From assembly GCA_964565435.1 (NCBI GenBank), contig CAZMEY010000010.1, forward strand, positions 1 through 18,667: a stretch of DNA of 18,667 nt, in the 5' to 3' direction. Positions 1 to 7,625 of this stretch are shown in pieces. How positions within the stretch are numbered: the stretch's first letter is position 1; the number at the start of each line of letters is the position of its first letter. The notes beneath the pieces were generated by a model. It ran no database searches and was not told the origin of the DNA. It saw nothing but the letters and a program-made list of their open reading frames with translations. The position numbers were made by a program, and so were the translations under genes. This DNA is from JAQTTT01 sp964565435 (GTDB taxonomy: Archaea; Nanobdellota; Nanobdellia; Tiddalikarchaeales; Tiddalikarchaeaceae).

Positions 1-49
1 CACTTGACTTTTAATCAAGGGGTCGTGGGTTCAAATCCCATCGGGCTCA
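1..49 (+). tRNA. tRNA-Lys (anticodon TTT), 3' portion, 5' end cut by the window
   Basis: The anticodon arm is visible: stem CTTGA at 3-7 pairs with TCAAG at 15-19, and the 7-base loop CTTTTAA at 8-14 holds anticodon TTT at 10-12, so it decodes lysine AAA/AAG. The T arm follows, with GTGGG (25-29), loop TTCAAAT (30-36) and CCCAT (37-41). The acceptor 3' strand CGGGCTC is at 42-48 and the discriminator A at 49. No CCA is encoded. The acceptor 5' strand and D arm lie upstream of the window. The rpoH start codon is only 21 bases beyond the end, with no TATA box between them. Confidence 0.93.
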
Positions 50-70
50 GAAAAGTGGTAGGGAAAAAAC

Positions 71-334
71 ATGGTTGAAGAAAAAAAGGATTCGGGGGAA
101 GAAATGGTTCTTTCGCACAATTACAATCCAAAATTTGAGCTTCTAGGCGAAAATGAAGCTTCTAAATTGCTTGATGATTTAAACATTAAATCAAGCCTTG
201 AACTGCCTAAAATGGCAGTCAATGATCCAATAGCAAAGCTTTTTAAGGCAAAGCCCAATGACATCTTTAAAATCACAAGAAAAAGCTATACTGCAGGAGA
301 GAGCGTTTTTTACAGGGTGATAATTGATGAATAA
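71..334 (+). CDS. rpoH: DNA-directed RNA polymerase subunit H (Rpo5/RpoH)
   Basis: Small archaeal polymerase subunit, homologous to the C-terminal domain of eukaryotic Rpb5. It sits in the lower jaw of the enzyme around downstream DNA. The 87-residue product shows the family pattern: a KFELLGENEASKLLDDL segment, then LPKMAVNDPIAKLFKAKPND and the C-terminal ITRKSYTAGESVFYRVI block, which is close to the usual RKSPTAGESVYYRVV. It is slightly longer than the typical 75-85 residues because of an acidic/lysine-rich N-terminus. An internal ATG at 104 preceded by GGGGGAAG is an alternative start that would give a family-typical length. First gene of the polymerase operon; its stop codon overlaps the start of rpoB2. 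Confidence 0.93.
   Translation: MVEEKKDSGEEMVLSHNYNPKFELLGENEASKLLDDLNIKSSLELPKMAVNDPIAKLFKAKPNDIFKITRKSYTAGESVFYRVIIDE
316..321 (+). promoter_or_regulatory. Shine-Dalgarno site for rpoB2
   Basis: GGTGAT matches the anti-Shine-Dalgarno end of archaeal 16S rRNA and lies 5 bases before the ATG at 327, inside the end of rpoH. This spacing favours the ATG at 327 over the in-frame TTG at 324. Confidence 0.7.
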
Positions 335-1817
335 AGAGATTAGCAAATTATTGCTTGATGCGTATTTTGAGCAAAAAGAATTGACTGGGCATAACTTGGA
401 GAGCTTCAATGTTTTTGTTGATAAAAGTTTGCAAAAAATTGTTGACGAGAATAAATACATAATACCTGATATTCTGCCAAATGATGTTACTGAATTGAAA
501 ATAAGGCTTGGAAAGATTTGGATTGAAAAGCCAAGCATTAAAGAGGCTGACGGAACCAAGAGGATGATTACTCCCGCTGAAGCAAGGCTTAGGAACATCA
601 CCTACGAAGCTCCATTAATGATTGAATTGACTGTAATAAAAGATGATGTTGAAGAGGAATCAAAGCAGGTAATGATTGGCAGCTTGCCAATAATGGTTAA
701 AAGCAAGTACTGCGCATTGACTGGATTGCCTGAAGAAGAGCTAATCAATATGGGCGAAGACCCTCATGACCAAGGAGGATATTTTATCATTAACGGCACT
801 GAAAGGATTATAATTGTTGTAGAAGACTTGGCTCCTAACAAGATATTGGTTGAAAAATCATCAGCAAAGAAAGGCTTTGTTTCAAAGGTTTTCAGCGATG
901 ACGGCCAATACAAAATACTTCACAATATCTACAAGGAAAAAGACGGAGTAATATTGGCAAACTTTTCAAGGGTTAAAGAGGTTCCTGCTTTCGGTTTATT
1001 GAAAGCTTTGGGATTCGCTGAAGACCAAGAAATAGTTGAATTATTGGGATTGCCTGATGATTTGATGGGCGAAGTCTATATTAACCTATTAAAAATCAGC
1101 GATTTGAAAAACGCCAATGATGCTTTTGATTTAGTTGGAAAGAAGATGGGAATCACTTACAACTCAAGCATAAGGATTGAAAGGGCTGAAGAGATAATTG
1201 ACAAGAGCTTATTGCCCCACATTGGCCATGACAAGAGCGCAAGAAAATTAAAGGCTTATTATTTGGCTAACATGATTAAGAAAGCACTTTTGGCATCGCA
1301 TGGATTAATCTCAGTTGATGACAAGGATCATTACAAGAATAAAAGGCTTAAGCTATGCAAAGAGATGATGGAGTCGCTTTTTAGGTCAAATTTCAAAATG
1401 TTCATTGTTGACATGAAATACAACTTTGAAAGATTGGTAAAGAAAGGAAAGATTCCATTGATTAACAGCATTGTCAGGGGAAAATTATTGACTAGCATGA
1501 TTAAGAAAAGCCTGGCTACTGGTCAATGGGTTGGCGGAAGGCAGGGAGTCAGCCAGCACTTGGAGAGGAATAATTATTTCGGAACATTGGCTCATTTGAG
1601 AAGGGTTGCATCTCTTTTGACAAGCCAGAGGGAGAACTTTAAGGCAAGGGATTTGCATCCAAGCCATTACGGTAGATTATGCGTAAGCGAGACTCCTGAC
1701 GGCCCTAATGTAGGCCTTAGAAAGAACTTGGCAATAATGTCCGAGATAAGCATTGAAAACAGCAATGATGAGCAAATAATTTCAAAGCTCTCAGAGCTTG
1801 GATTAAAGAGGTTTTAA
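327..1817 (+). CDS. rpoB2: DNA-directed RNA polymerase subunit B'' (N-terminal half of the beta-like subunit)
   Basis: N-terminal half of the second-largest polymerase subunit; with B' it forms the protrusion, lobe, fork and one side of the active cleft. From ATG 327 it is 496 residues, typical for a split B''. Motifs include GYFIINGTERI (151-161), VEDLAPNKILVE, the fork region WVGGRQGVSQHLERNNYFGTLAHLRRV, and ARDLHPSHYGRLC followed by SETPDGPNVGL (454-464). That last motif is normally SETPEGP; here residue 458 is Asp instead of the near-universal Glu, and Val453 replaces the usual Pro. The gene overlaps rpoH by 8 bases and is followed after 3 bases by rpoB1, the arrangement seen in archaea with a split B subunit. 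I chose ATG 327 over TTG 324 because of the Shine-Dalgarno spacing. Confidence 0.96.
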   Translation: MNKEISKLLLDAYFEQKELTGHNLESFNVFVDKSLQKIVDENKYIIPDILPNDVTELKIRLGKIWIEKPSIKEADGTKRMITPAEARLRNITYEAPLMIELTVIKDDVEEESKQVMIGSLPIMVKSKYCALTGLPEEELINMGEDPHDQGGYFIINGTERIIIVVEDLAPNKILVEKSSAKKGFVSKVFSDDGQYKILHNIYKEKDGVILANFSRVKEVPAFGLLKALGFAEDQEIVELLGLPDDLMGEVYINLLKISDLKNANDAFDLVGKKMGITYNSSIRIERAEEIIDKSLLPHIGHDKSARKLKAYYLANMIKKALLASHGLISVDDKDHYKNKRLKLCKEMMESLFRSNFKMFIVDMKYNFERLVKKGKIPLINSIVRGKLLTSMIKKSLATGQWVGGRQGVSQHLERNNYFGTLAHLRRVASLLTSQRENFKARDLHPSHYGRLCVSETPDGPNVGLRKNLAIMSEISIENSNDEQIISKLSELGLKRF

Positions 1818-1820
1818 TTA

Positions 1821-3629
1821 ATGGCTGATGTATTTTTTAATGGAATAATAATAGGAACAGTTAAAGAGCCAAAGGCTTTTGCTGAAAACATTGTCAAGCT
1901 AAGGAGAAGCAATCAATTAAGCTCAAGCCTTAACATAAGGTATGATGAAAAATCAGATTCGCTTGAAATACTTACAGAGGCAGGCAGGGCAAGAAGGCCA
2001 TTGATAATCGTTGAAAATGGGAAATCAAAATTGACTGCTGAACTGGTTGAAAAAATAAAATCCGGAATGATTAAATGGAATGACTTAATTAAATTGGGAG
2101 TCATTGAATACTTGGATGCTGAAGAGGAAGAGACTGCATATGTTGCATTGGATGAAAAAGACTTAAACCCTAAGCACACCCATTTGGAGATAATCAAGGC
2201 AGCTGTTCTTGGCACTCAAGCAAATCTTGCTCCTTTTTCTAACCACAACGCCACTGGAAGGGTAATGCTTGCAGCAAAAATGATTACCCAAGGACTTGGA
2301 ATCTATACAACTAATTATAATCTAAGGATTGACAGCGATGTAAGCATTATGCATTATCCGCAAAAGCCAGTTGTTGACACTGCAATCTATGACAATGTTA
2401 AATTTGACAGCCACCCAATAGGCCAGAATGTAATAATCGCAGTAATGACTAATGAAGGATACAACATGGATGACTCCATAGTCTTCAACAAAGACAGCGT
2501 TAATTTAGGATTATTCAGATCAACATTCTTCAAGCCTTACAGCTGCGAAGAATTAAGATACTCAGGAGAGAAAGATGAAATCACAAGATTGCCAAACCCT
2601 GACAAAGGAGTCAGCAGATTAAGGGGTATGGAAGAAGATTATGCTAAATTGGAAGAGGATGGAATAATCTATCCTGAAGCTCAAGTCAATCCAAATACAG
2701 TGCTTGTCGGTAAAGTAAGCCCTCCAAGATTCTCCCAAGGAACCGAGGAGTTCAGGGTTGAAATGAAAGAGAAAAATGATTCAAGCATTGCATGCGAGAG
2801 AGAGAACGGAAAGGTTGATTCAGTAATAATCACAGAATCAGAAGAAGGAAACAAATTTGTCAATATTAAAATAAGGCAAGCAAGAACACCTGAAATAGGT
2901 GATAAATTTGCAACAAGGCATGGACAGAAAGGAGTCATTGGAATGATGCTTCCAAGAAAAGATATGCCTTTCACTTCAGAAGGAATCTACCCTGATGTAA
3001 TTTTCAGCCCCCACTCAGTGCCAAGCCGTATGACTGTCGGGCAATTGATAGAGGTTATTGCAGGAAAAGTAGGAGCATTAGCTGGAAGAAATGTTGACGG
3101 AACAATATTCACAGGAGAGACTGAAAAAGACTTAAGAGGACAATTGCATGATTTGGGCTTTAGGGAGAACGGTTCAGAAACCCTTTATGACGGAAAAACC
3201 GGAAGAATGCTCAATGTCAGGATATTCATTGGAAACATTTACTACATGAGATTAAAGTATATGGTTTCAAACAAATACCACATGAGAACAAGGGGGCCAG
3301 TGCAATTATTGACAAGGCAGCCAACAGAAGGAAGGTCAAAAGAAGGAGGACTGAGACTTGGAGAAATGGAGAAGGATGTCTTGGTAGCCCATGGAGCAGC
3401 TTTATTGTTAAAAGAAAGGTTTGACTCAGACAAGGAAATAATGCCTGTTTGCACAAAGTGCGGAATGATTTCCTACACCAACTATTACAGGAATAAGGGA
3501 GTATGCAGTGTGTGCGGAGAAGACGCTCCAGTTACATATGTTGAAATGAGCTACGCATTCAAGCTATTGCTTGACGAGCTGAAAAGCCTATGCATATACC
3601 CTAAATTAAACATTAACTACAAGGATTGA
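1821..3629 (+). CDS. rpoB1: DNA-directed RNA polymerase subunit B' (C-terminal half of the beta-like subunit)
   Basis: C-terminal half of the beta-like subunit, carrying the hybrid-binding, wall, anchor and clamp parts; 602 residues, typical for a split B'. It starts VFFNGIIIGTV, as B' proteins do. The active-site lysines are present in GDKFATRHGQKG (K362 and K370), followed by MPFTSEGIYPDVIFSPHSVPSRMT. A zinc site is made by C544/C547 and C562/C565. Two conserved motifs deviate: GYNMDDS (214-219) has Asp217 where Glu is near-universal, and HNATGRVMLAAKMITQGLG (142-160) replaces the usual HNQSPRNTYxxAMxKQAxG. A GAGGT Shine-Dalgarno-like site at 1808-1812 lies inside the end of rpoB2. No intein is present. 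Confidence 0.96.
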   Translation: MADVFFNGIIIGTVKEPKAFAENIVKLRRSNQLSSSLNIRYDEKSDSLEILTEAGRARRPLIIVENGKSKLTAELVEKIKSGMIKWNDLIKLGVIEYLDAEEEETAYVALDEKDLNPKHTHLEIIKAAVLGTQANLAPFSNHNATGRVMLAAKMITQGLGIYTTNYNLRIDSDVSIMHYPQKPVVDTAIYDNVKFDSHPIGQNVIIAVMTNEGYNMDDSIVFNKDSVNLGLFRSTFFKPYSCEELRYSGEKDEITRLPNPDKGVSRLRGMEEDYAKLEEDGIIYPEAQVNPNTVLVGKVSPPRFSQGTEEFRVEMKEKNDSSIACERENGKVDSVIITESEEGNKFVNIKIRQARTPEIGDKFATRHGQKGVIGMMLPRKDMPFTSEGIYPDVIFSPHSVPSRMTVGQLIEVIAGKVGALAGRNVDGTIFTGETEKDLRGQLHDLGFRENGSETLYDGKTGRMLNVRIFIGNIYYMRLKYMVSNKYHMRTRGPVQLLTRQPTEGRSKEGGLRLGEMEKDVLVAHGAALLLKERFDSDKEIMPVCTKCGMISYTNYYRNKGVCSVCGEDAPVTYVEMSYAFKLLLDELKSLCIYPKLNINYKD

Positions 3630-3635
3630 TAAAAA

Positions 3636-6227
3636 ATGATTAGCGTTATAAAAGAAAAAATTGGAAGCATTGAGTTCAGGGTTTTAAGCCCTGAAATCAT
3701 TAAAAAAATGAGCGTTGTAAAACTCATCACGCCCGAATTATATGATGCTGACGGATACCCAATAGAAGGGGGATTAATGAATCTTAGAATGGGAGTAATA
3801 GAGCCAGGATTAAGATGCAGAACCTGCGGCGGAAGAGTCAAAGAATGCCCAGGGCACTTCGGATACATTGAATTGGCAAGGCCAGTCCTTCACATAAAAT
3901 ACATGGAATTTTTATACAGCGCGCTAAGAAGCACTTGCCCTAAATGCGGAAAAATAACACTTGACGAAAAAACACTTGAAAAGCTAAAACTAAAAGCAAA
4001 ATTAACTGAAAGAAGCCAAGGAAACCTTAAAGCATGGGATATTGCTAAAGAGATAATTTCAAAGGCAAAAAATGCCCTCGCTTGCCCTCATTGCGGAGAG
4101 AAAAGAATAAAAATAAAGCTAAAAAAGCCATATTTCTTTTATGAGGATAAAACAAGAATAACTCCAATAGACATAAGGGAAAGGGTTGAAAAGATAAGCG
4201 ATGAAGATTGCCAACTATTGGGAATCAACGCAATAGGAGGAAGGCCTGAATGGATGGTATTGACTAATTTGCCTGTTCCTCCAGTAACAGTTAGACCATC
4301 AATCACTCTTGAAAGCGGGCAAAAATCAGAAGATGACTTAACCCATAAATTGGCAGACATTGTAAGGGCTAACCAAAGATTGGCAGAGAACCTAAACGCG
4401 GGAGCTCCAGAGATAATAATTGAAGACTTATGGGATTTATTGCAATACCACATAACAACATTTTTCTCAAATGACAATAGCCAAATACCTCCAGCGAGGC
4501 ACAAAAACGGCAGAATCATTAAGACATTATCAGAAAGGATTAAAAGCAAAGAAGGAAGATTCAGGAAAAACTTGGCAGGAAAAAGGGTTAACTTCAGCGC
4601 CAGAAGTGTTATAAGCCCAGATTCAAATATCAAAGCCAACGAAGTTGGAGTGCCAAAAATAATGGCCCAAGAATTGACTGTTCCGGAAAGAGCCAATACA
4701 TTAAACATGGAATGGCTTAAAAAAATGATTGCAAATTATCCTAATTACCCTTGCGCACTATATGTTTTCTCGCCTGACGGCAAGAAAAAGAAAGTCACTG
4801 ATGAAAGCAAGGAATTGATAATAACAGAATTAACCAATGGATACATTGTTGAAAGAACCCTTCTGGAAGGGGATACAGTATTATTCAACAGGCAGCCAAG
4901 CCTTCACAGAATGAGCATAATGGCCCATAAAGTAAAAGTATTGCCAGGCAACACTTTCAGGGTTAATCCTTTAGTCACAGACCCTTACAACGCAGACTTT
5001 GACGGTGATGACATGAACCTTCATGTGCCCCAAACAGAGGAAGCAAGGGCTGAAGCGGATGAATTAATGGAAGTAAGCACGCAAATAATCACTCCAAGAT
5101 ACGGATTGCCAATAATTGGCTGCAAGCAAGACCACTTAAGCGGATTATACACCCTTACAAGGGAAGGGGAAAAATTCAGCAAAGAAGAGGCATTCCAATT
5201 GCTTGCAAGAGTAGGAGTCTATGATGCGGATTTAAAATTTGACAAAGCTGGAATGGTTAGCGGAAAAGACATATTTTCATGCATATTGCCAAAAGATTTC
5301 AACTACATTGGCAAAAGCGGAATAAAAGACGAAAAAAACCAGGACTATGTTGTTAAAGTGTCGCAAGGAAAATTAATCAGCGGAGTCATTGACGACAAAA
5401 GCTTAGGTTCAAAAAAAGGATTGATGCTTGCAGATATAGTGAAAAATTACGACAGGAATGAAGTCAACTCATGCCTTCAAAGAATGTCCCTTTTAGGAAT
5501 AGCAGTACTGGATATGAGAGGATTCACGGTTCTCAGCAGCGATTCAGACTTGCCTCAAAAAACAACAAATGACATAAAAACAGAATTGAAAGAAGCAATA
5601 CTCAAAGTAAACTCAGACATTGACTCATTCAAGAAAAAGGAAATGATAGCATTGCCTGGAAGAACCCTTAGGGAAACATTGGAGCAGAAAATAATCAACA
5701 CATTAAACATTGCACGTAACAATGTAGGATTATTGGTTTTAAAAAATGCTTCAAAAGATAATTGCAGCATAATAATGTCATCAAGCGGAGCCAAAGGTAA
5801 TGTGCTTAACTTAGCGCAGATGGCGGGATGCGTAGGACAGCAGGTTTTAAGGGGATTCAGGCTAAAAAGAGGATACAATTCAAGAGTCCTTCCTCACTTC
5901 AGGAAAAATGACTTAGGAGCAATGGCTAGGGGATTCATAAGGCATGGATATAAAGTAGGATTAAGCCCAACAGAATTCTTCTTCCAGGGAATCACTTCAA
6001 GGGATTCGCAAATGGACACCAGCCTTAGAACTCCAACAAGTGGTTATTTCCAAAGAAGATTAATTAATGCATTGCAGGACTTTAAAGTCTACAATGACTT
6101 AAGTGTAAGGACTAGCAATGGAAACATAATACAATTCAAAAGCGGAGAAGACGGAATAGATGTATCAAAAAGTGATGGCGGAAAAATAGACATTGACTTA
6201 ATAATAAAAAAGGTGCTTGAACTATGA
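3636..6227 (+). CDS. rpoA1: DNA-directed RNA polymerase subunit A' (N-terminal part of the beta'-like subunit)
   Basis: Catalytic large subunit, 863 residues. The N-terminal clamp zinc site is C61/C64/C71/H74 (CRTCGG then CPGHFG); further CxxC pairs are C101/C104 and C150/C153. The catalytic loop NADFDGDD (452-459) has the three Mg-binding aspartates D454, D456 and D458; the next residue is Asp instead of the usual Glu. RVNFSARSVISPDSN and LFNRQPSLHRMSIMAH are the expected upstream motifs. The C-terminal bridge helix is strongly divergent: after EFFF (780-783) it reads QGITSRDSQMDTSLRTPTSG (784-803) instead of HAMGGREGLxDTAVKTAxxG, with Pro800 inside the helix. The stop overlaps the rpoA2 start by 4 bases (ATGA), suggesting translational coupling. 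Confidence 0.97.
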   Translation: MISVIKEKIGSIEFRVLSPEIIKKMSVVKLITPELYDADGYPIEGGLMNLRMGVIEPGLRCRTCGGRVKECPGHFGYIELARPVLHIKYMEFLYSALRSTCPKCGKITLDEKTLEKLKLKAKLTERSQGNLKAWDIAKEIISKAKNALACPHCGEKRIKIKLKKPYFFYEDKTRITPIDIRERVEKISDEDCQLLGINAIGGRPEWMVLTNLPVPPVTVRPSITLESGQKSEDDLTHKLADIVRANQRLAENLNAGAPEIIIEDLWDLLQYHITTFFSNDNSQIPPARHKNGRIIKTLSERIKSKEGRFRKNLAGKRVNFSARSVISPDSNIKANEVGVPKIMAQELTVPERANTLNMEWLKKMIANYPNYPCALYVFSPDGKKKKVTDESKELIITELTNGYIVERTLLEGDTVLFNRQPSLHRMSIMAHKVKVLPGNTFRVNPLVTDPYNADFDGDDMNLHVPQTEEARAEADELMEVSTQIITPRYGLPIIGCKQDHLSGLYTLTREGEKFSKEEAFQLLARVGVYDADLKFDKAGMVSGKDIFSCILPKDFNYIGKSGIKDEKNQDYVVKVSQGKLISGVIDDKSLGSKKGLMLADIVKNYDRNEVNSCLQRMSLLGIAVLDMRGFTVLSSDSDLPQKTTNDIKTELKEAILKVNSDIDSFKKKEMIALPGRTLRETLEQKIINTLNIARNNVGLLVLKNASKDNCSIIMSSSGAKGNVLNLAQMAGCVGQQVLRGFRLKRGYNSRVLPHFRKNDLGAMARGFIRHGYKVGLSPTEFFFQGITSRDSQMDTSLRTPTSGYFQRRLINALQDFKVYNDLSVRTSNGNIIQFKSGEDGIDVSKSDGGKIDIDLIIKKVLEL

Positions 6228-7357
6228 AAATGGAAGATGCAAAAACAATATTGCCAAAAAACATGGCTGAAGAATTAGCCCAAAAAATTGAATCCTACGG
6301 CTTAAAAGATTCAAAAGCTGAAAAAATAATTGATGAAGTAGTCAAGGCTTATGAGAAATCATTAATCTGCCCGGCAGAAAGCATTGGAGTAATATCCGCG
6401 CAAAGCATAGGGGAGCCCGGAACCCAGATGAACCTTAACACAAAGCACTTCGCAGGAGTAAGCGACATTAAAGAAACCAAAGGATTGCCAAGGCTTATAG
6501 AGATATTCGGGGCAAGAAAGCAAAGCTCCACTCCCGGAATGAAAATCTTCCTAAAAAAGCCGCAAAACAACGATGAGAAATTTGTCAGGCAATTCAGCGC
6601 CAACTTATTGGAGACATTGCTCAAAGATGTAACAAGCGAGATAAATGTTGACTTGATGAATTTCAGGGTTGAAATAGTTCTTGACTTGAACGAGATGAGA
6701 AACCTAAGCATACCTATGGAAAAAATAATAGACCAAATAGCGCAAAGCAAGCTTAAAGCAGAAGTTAAAGATGAAGGCAACAAGATTTACCTAAACTCCA
6801 AAGTCCAAGAGGTTGATTCATTATTCAAATTAAAAGTGCAGGCTTCAGAGATTTTCATAAGCGGAGTGAAAGGAATAAGGCAAGTATTGCCGCAAAAAAA
6901 ATCAACAGAATATGTATTGATAACTGCAGGAAGCAACTTAAAACAGGTATTATCAATGCCTGAAGTTGACAGCCAAAGAACAATAACAAATGACATCTTT
7001 GAAATAAACAAGGTTTTGGGAATAGAAGCTGCAAGAACATCAATAATAGAAGAAACAATGAATGTTTTCAACGAGCAAGGCCTTGCAATAGACATAAGGC
7101 ACATAATGCTAATGGCTGATGTAATGACTCATGATGGAATGGTTAAAGGAATAGGAAGATACGGGGTTAGCGGGCAAAAATCAAGCGTTCTTGCAAGGGC
7201 AAGCTTTGAGGTTGCGCTAAAGCACCTATTTTCAGCATCAGTGCATGGGGAAGTTGATGAGCTTAAAGGCGTTGTTGAAAATGTAATGATTAACCAGACA
7301 ATACCTGTTGGAACTGGTGCTTATAAGCTAAAATTAAAAGAGGTTAAGAAAAAATGA
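6224..7357 (+). CDS. rpoA2: DNA-directed RNA polymerase subunit A'' (C-terminal part of the beta'-like subunit)
   Basis: C-terminal part of the largest subunit, 377 residues, containing the trigger loop, jaw and clamp elements. The segment SAQSIGEPGTQMNLNTKHFAGV ends at residue 79 and carries the trigger loop. Compared with the usual TQMTxRTFHxAGV, Thr becomes Asn70, the archaeal Arg becomes Asn72 (Asn is normal in eukaryotic Pol II) and the near-invariant Phe becomes Lys74, while Gln68, Leu71 and His75 are kept. GLPRLIEIFGARKQSSTPGM follows closely, and VMTHDGMVKGIGRYGVSGQKSSVLARASFEV is the typical C-terminal block. The gene overlaps both neighbours by ATGA, upstream with rpoA1 and downstream with rpl30e. 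Confidence 0.97.
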   Translation: MKMEDAKTILPKNMAEELAQKIESYGLKDSKAEKIIDEVVKAYEKSLICPAESIGVISAQSIGEPGTQMNLNTKHFAGVSDIKETKGLPRLIEIFGARKQSSTPGMKIFLKKPQNNDEKFVRQFSANLLETLLKDVTSEINVDLMNFRVEIVLDLNEMRNLSIPMEKIIDQIAQSKLKAEVKDEGNKIYLNSKVQEVDSLFKLKVQASEIFISGVKGIRQVLPQKKSTEYVLITAGSNLKQVLSMPEVDSQRTITNDIFEINKVLGIEAARTSIIEETMNVFNEQGLAIDIRHIMLMADVMTHDGMVKGIGRYGVSGQKSSVLARASFEVALKHLFSASVHGEVDELKGVVENVMINQTIPVGTGAYKLKLKEVKKK

Positions 7358-7617
7358 ATGCAATAGACAAAATAAAGAAAGCAATGGATGACAACAAGCT
7401 TATAATTGGGGAAAAATCAACCAAAAGAGCTGTCAAAGCCGGAAAGGTTTCATCAATAATAGTTTCAAAAAATGCGCCAAGCATTGTTGAAAAAGAGCTT
7501 GAAGCCATGGCAAAGATAAGCAACTGCGAATTCTCAAAGGTTGAAAAAGACAACCTTGAATTAGGAGTAACTTGCAGGAAGCCTTTTGGAGTAAGCGTTC
7601 TTTCAATAAAAAAGTGA
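7354..7617 (+). CDS. rpl30e: Ribosomal protein eL30 (L30e family)
   Basis: An 87-residue protein of the L7Ae/L30e/S12e RNA-binding fold. It shows the typical start IDKIKKAMDDNKLIIGEKSTKRAVKAGKVSSIIVSKNAPSIVEKEL, with the conserved G-x-K-S/T-x-K/R loop that binds kink-turn RNA, and a C-terminal CRKPFGVSVLSI strand. It is a little shorter than most archaeal eL30 proteins (about 95-105 residues). Its position between rpoA2 and nusA is the classic archaeal location, which supports eL30 over other L7Ae-fold paralogues. Its ATG overlaps the rpoA2 stop by 4 bases. Confidence 0.9.
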   Translation: MNAIDKIKKAMDDNKLIIGEKSTKRAVKAGKVSSIIVSKNAPSIVEKELEAMAKISNCEFSKVEKDNLELGVTCRKPFGVSVLSIKK

Positions 7618-7625
7618 TTTAAAAG

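Noticed and set aside
324..326. TTG as the start codon of rpoB2
   Set aside because: The ATG at 327 directly follows it, is 5 bases from a GGTGAT Shine-Dalgarno and gives a normal N-terminus.
4139..4708. Long minus-strand open reading frame of 189 codons inside rpoA1
   Set aside because: It is antisense to conserved polymerase sequence; the product is low-complexity hydrophobic/serine-rich with no motif. The same applies to other antisense frames over rpoB1, rpoA2, EF-2 and EF-1alpha.
5780..6227. Frameshift or assembly error as the cause of the odd bridge helix
   Set aside because: The reading frame is continuous, with canonical residues on both sides (EFFF before, SGY and QRR after), so no single indel explains it. 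Base-call errors cannot be excluded without reads.
1821..7357. Inteins in the polymerase or elongation factor genes
   Set aside because: All the proteins have normal family lengths and uninterrupted conserved motifs; no intein-like insert is present.
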